The notes below the pieces were generated by a model. It had not been told where the DNA came from and ran no database searches. It worked only from the letters and a program-made list of their open reading frames with translations. Below are positions 6,856 to 7,825 of a stretch of 7,825 nt of DNA, one piece after another (the first letter of the stretch is position 1; each line of letters starts with the position of its first letter). A program made the translations under genes and the position numbers. Origin of the DNA: Gallionellaceae bacterium (GTDB taxonomy: Bacteria > Pseudomonadota > Gammaproteobacteria > Burkholderiales > Gallionellaceae); the NCBI GenBank assembly GCA_947445045.1, contig CANFCA010000040.1:1-7825 (forward strand). Direction: 5' to 3'.

Positions 6856-7167
6856 CTATTGGGCAATGATGTGACCGAGTGCGGTGGTGGCGTGATATTC
6901 GCCGATGAAGGTGTAACCCCCAGCCGTCAGCGGGCCGATGAAAATAATGGCAGCGCTATTACCCGCAATCATTTTTTCACGATTCAAATCGTGACTATCA
7001 AATTCTTCGGGCGTGCTGTCTTGATTCTCAACCAACAGTTTAATTTTTTGACCGGCTGGAATCGTGAACTCAGCAGGCTGAAAGCGATGGTCTTTAATCA
7101 CCAGCTTGTAATCTTCAGCAACCGCACTGAGCGGGAGTAATAAGGCCATCAATAAAAGTTTTTTCAA
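6856..7167 (-). CDS. Periplasmic cupredoxin-domain protein of the iron-uptake operon (EfeO N-domain-like)
   Basis: A 103-aa secreted protein: signal peptide MKKLLLMALLLPLSAVA, mature start at EDYKL. The rest is one cupredoxin-type Greek-key domain (FTIPAGQKIKLLVEN, IIFIGPLTAGGYTFIGEYH). In a blue-copper protein the Y-x-F-x-Cys-x-x-His loop would carry Cys; here it reads YTFIGEYH, with Gly89 at the Cys position and His92 kept. Acidic and His residues cluster in PEEFDSHDLNREK (Glu54, Glu55, Asp57, His59, Glu64). This fits the small FTR1-linked cupredoxins and the EfeO N-terminal domain, thought to bind iron or copper for delivery to the permease. The start is TTG at 7167, with AAGGAG at 7174-7179 six bases away. 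The next in-frame ATG (7149) would cut the signal peptide's charged start. First gene of the - strand operon. Confidence 0.9.
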   Translation of the reverse strand: MKKLLLMALLLPLSAVAEDYKLVIKDHRFQPAEFTIPAGQKIKLLVENQDSTPEEFDSHDLNREKMIAGNSAAIIFIGPLTAGGYTFIGEYHATTALGHIIAQ

Positions 7168-7189
7168 GTGACTCTCCTTGGATGTTCAT

Positions 7190-7208
7190 GCAAATGATAA
7201 TCGTTCTT
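7190..7208. promoter_or_regulatory. Fur box in the divergent fur/iron-uptake promoter region
   Basis: The 19 bases GCAAATGATAATCGTTCTT match the classic Fur consensus GATAATGATAATCATTATC at 14 positions, with an unbroken core AATGATAATC. Perfectly complementary GCAAAT (7190-7195) and ATTTGC (7209-7214) bracket the site. It lies between the two divergent genes, covering the -10 of the - strand promoter and adjoining the predicted fur -35. Iron-loaded Fur should thus repress the uptake operon and probably fur itself. Confidence 0.85.
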
Positions 7209-7222
7209 ATTTGCATTTGCAA
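7194..7222 (-). promoter_or_regulatory. Predicted sigma-70 promoter of cupredoxin-FTR1-outer-membrane operon
   Basis: On the - strand, the -35 hexamer TTGCAA (7217-7222, 4 of 6) and the -10 hexamer TATCAT (7194-7199, 5 of 6) are 17 bases apart. The -10 falls inside the Fur box, the arrangement expected of an iron-repressed promoter. The leader to the TTG start would be about 20 bases and carries the Shine-Dalgarno sequence. Confidence 0.6.
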
Positions 7223-7239
7223 CAACTTTCTGGCATGAT
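7211..7239 (+). promoter_or_regulatory. Possible fur promoter
   Basis: TTGCAT (7211-7216) and CATGAT (7234-7239) are spaced 17 bases apart, upstream of the fur ribosome-binding site. Both hexamers are weak matches (3 and 4 of 6), so the call is tentative. It begins two bases after the Fur box, compatible with mild autoregulation. Confidence 0.35.
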
Positions 7240-7264
7240 GCTTCAACGTTCCGAGGGAAATACT

Positions 7265-7690
7265 ATGCATCAACCTGATCACCTTAAAAATGCGGGCCTG
7301 AAGTCCACCCTGCCTCGACTCAAAGTGCTGAATTTGTTTGAAACCAGCACCGAACGCCACATGAGCGCAGAGGACGTTTACAAAATTTTGCTCAATGGCG
7401 GCGAAGATGTTGGGCTGGCAACGGTTTACCGTGTATTAACGCAGTTTGAACAAGCGGGATTATTGGTGCGTCAGCATTTTGAGAATGGCAAGTCAGTTTT
7501 TGAATTAAACAAAGGCGATCATCACGATCACATCGTTTGCCTGCAATGCGGGCATGTCGAAGAGTTTTACGATAAGGCCATTGAAGCGCGTCAGGAAAAG
7601 GTCACCGCAGAACTGGGCTTCGCCATTCGCGAACACTCGCTCCATATTTACGCAGATTGCATCAATAAAAAATGTCCACGTAAGCCGTGA
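7265..7690 (+). CDS. fur: Ferric uptake regulator Fur
   Basis: Fur is an iron-sensing dimeric repressor of iron uptake genes. It has 141 aa. The N-terminal winged helix contains NAGLKSTLPRLKVLNLFE and the recognition region GLATVYRVLTQFEQAGLL. The dimerisation/metal part has HHDHIVCLQC with His86, His87, His89 and Cys92/Cys95, and a second pair Cys132/Cys137 (HIYADCINKKC). These cysteine positions coincide with E. coli Fur, so the structural zinc site is intact, and the HHDH motif marks true Fur rather than Zur or PerR (family knowledge plus context). The ATG at 7265 has GAGGG (7253-7257) seven bases upstream. A longer in-frame extension to 7178 would run through the Fur box and promoter and is rejected. 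Confidence 0.96.
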   Translation: MHQPDHLKNAGLKSTLPRLKVLNLFETSTERHMSAEDVYKILLNGGEDVGLATVYRVLTQFEQAGLLVRQHFENGKSVFELNKGDHHDHIVCLQCGHVEEFYDKAIEARQEKVTAELGFAIREHSLHIYADCINKKCPRKP

Positions 7691-7825
7691 AGTCTAGTCG
7701 GCATATTGACAGCTATGCTCAAAACGCCGAGACTACAGACTTAACCAGCGACTTAACGAGTGTTGTTTGCTCGTTTAGTCGAATGGCTAGTGGCTTCATC
7801 AGTGCCGATTTGAATCAGCTTGCGG
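7687..7825 (+). CDS. Possible partial protein of unknown function overlapping fur stop (runs off window)
   Basis: A GTG at 7687 overlaps the fur TGA stop (GTGA). The frame stays open for 46 codons to the right edge, beginning MKSSRHIDSYAQNAETT and continuing through SRMASGFISADLNQLA. An internal ATG at 7783 is an alternative start. The overlap would suit translational coupling to fur, but no good ribosome-binding site is visible and the open stretch is short, so it may be chance. No family is recognisable from this fragment. Confidence 0.35.
   Translation, partial: MKSSRHIDSYAQNAETTDLTSDLTSVVCSFSRMASGFISADLNQLA
7749..7781. repeat. Hairpin downstream of fur
   Basis: CGACTTAACGAG (7749-7760) pairs with CTCGTTTAGTCG (7770-7781) over 12 bp with one mismatch, around a 9-base loop. 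No T-run follows on either strand, so it is not a canonical rho-independent terminator. It could be an mRNA 3'-end or processing structure for fur, or lie by chance within the next reading frame. Confidence 0.5.

Noticed and set aside
6350..6874. 174-codon open frame on the + strand
   Set aside because: Antisense to the FTR1 permease; the low-complexity Pro/Ala/Thr-rich product is typical of a shadow frame.
7178..7264. N-terminal extension of Fur by 29 residues
   Set aside because: It would translate through the Fur box and the promoter; ATG 7265 has a good ribosome-binding site and gives canonical cysteine numbering.
7753..7824. - strand 23-codon open tail entering from the right edge
   Set aside because: Short, no recognisable residues, and it competes with a longer + strand frame; could be the end of a convergent gene but unsupported.
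1..7825. CRISPR array, tRNA, rRNA, transposase or riboswitch
   Set aside because: No regularly spaced direct repeats, cloverleaf, rRNA-like stretches or transposase motifs were seen on reading both strands; the only repeats are the two inverted-repeat elements and the fur-downstream hairpin.

Overview
The window reads as a betaproteobacterial chromosome segment. The most likely source is the Nitrosomonadales/Gallionellales or sulfur- and iron-oxidiser side, judged from a 'ferrooxidans-type' glutamate-cysteine ligase, a regulatory PTS cluster (EIIA-Man/HPr/EI with no permease) and a Fur/FTR1 iron module. This placement rests on gene families and gene order only. Most genes are tightly packed and the GC content looks moderate.

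Left part (1-4354, + strand): the 3' part of gshA (glutathione synthesis) is followed by a ~96-bp inverted-repeat element. Next come apbE (FAD:protein FMN transferase lipoprotein) and three PTS genes: a mannose-type EIIA, HPr (ptsH) and enzyme I (ptsI). Spacing is close (1-nt gap, ATGA overlap) and no transporter EIIB/EIIC is present, so this looks like a phosphoryl relay used for regulation rather than sugar uptake. The gshA-apbE junction is abnormal. The repeat occupies the place where the apbE start region should be, and the lipoprotein signal follows it directly with no ATG or GTG in frame.

Middle (4355-5281): a decayed DUF2971-family gene (five lesions in three frames) is followed by a second, unrelated inverted-repeat element of about 133 bp. 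I see no intact gene here.

Right part (5282-7690): a divergent iron-homeostasis locus. fur is on the + strand. On the - strand, reading away from it, are a small secreted cupredoxin-fold protein, an FTR1-family high-affinity iron permease and an uncharacterised secreted beta-barrel-like outer-membrane protein. The last two overlap by ATGA. The fur-cupredoxin intergenic region holds a strong Fur-box candidate lying on the -10 of the - strand promoter, so iron-dependent control of the operon and autoregulation of fur are likely. The outer-membrane candidate coupled to the permease is the least described part and the best lead in the window.

Right edge (7687-7825): a probable new reading frame overlaps the fur stop (GTGA) and runs off the window. 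It contains a strong hairpin.
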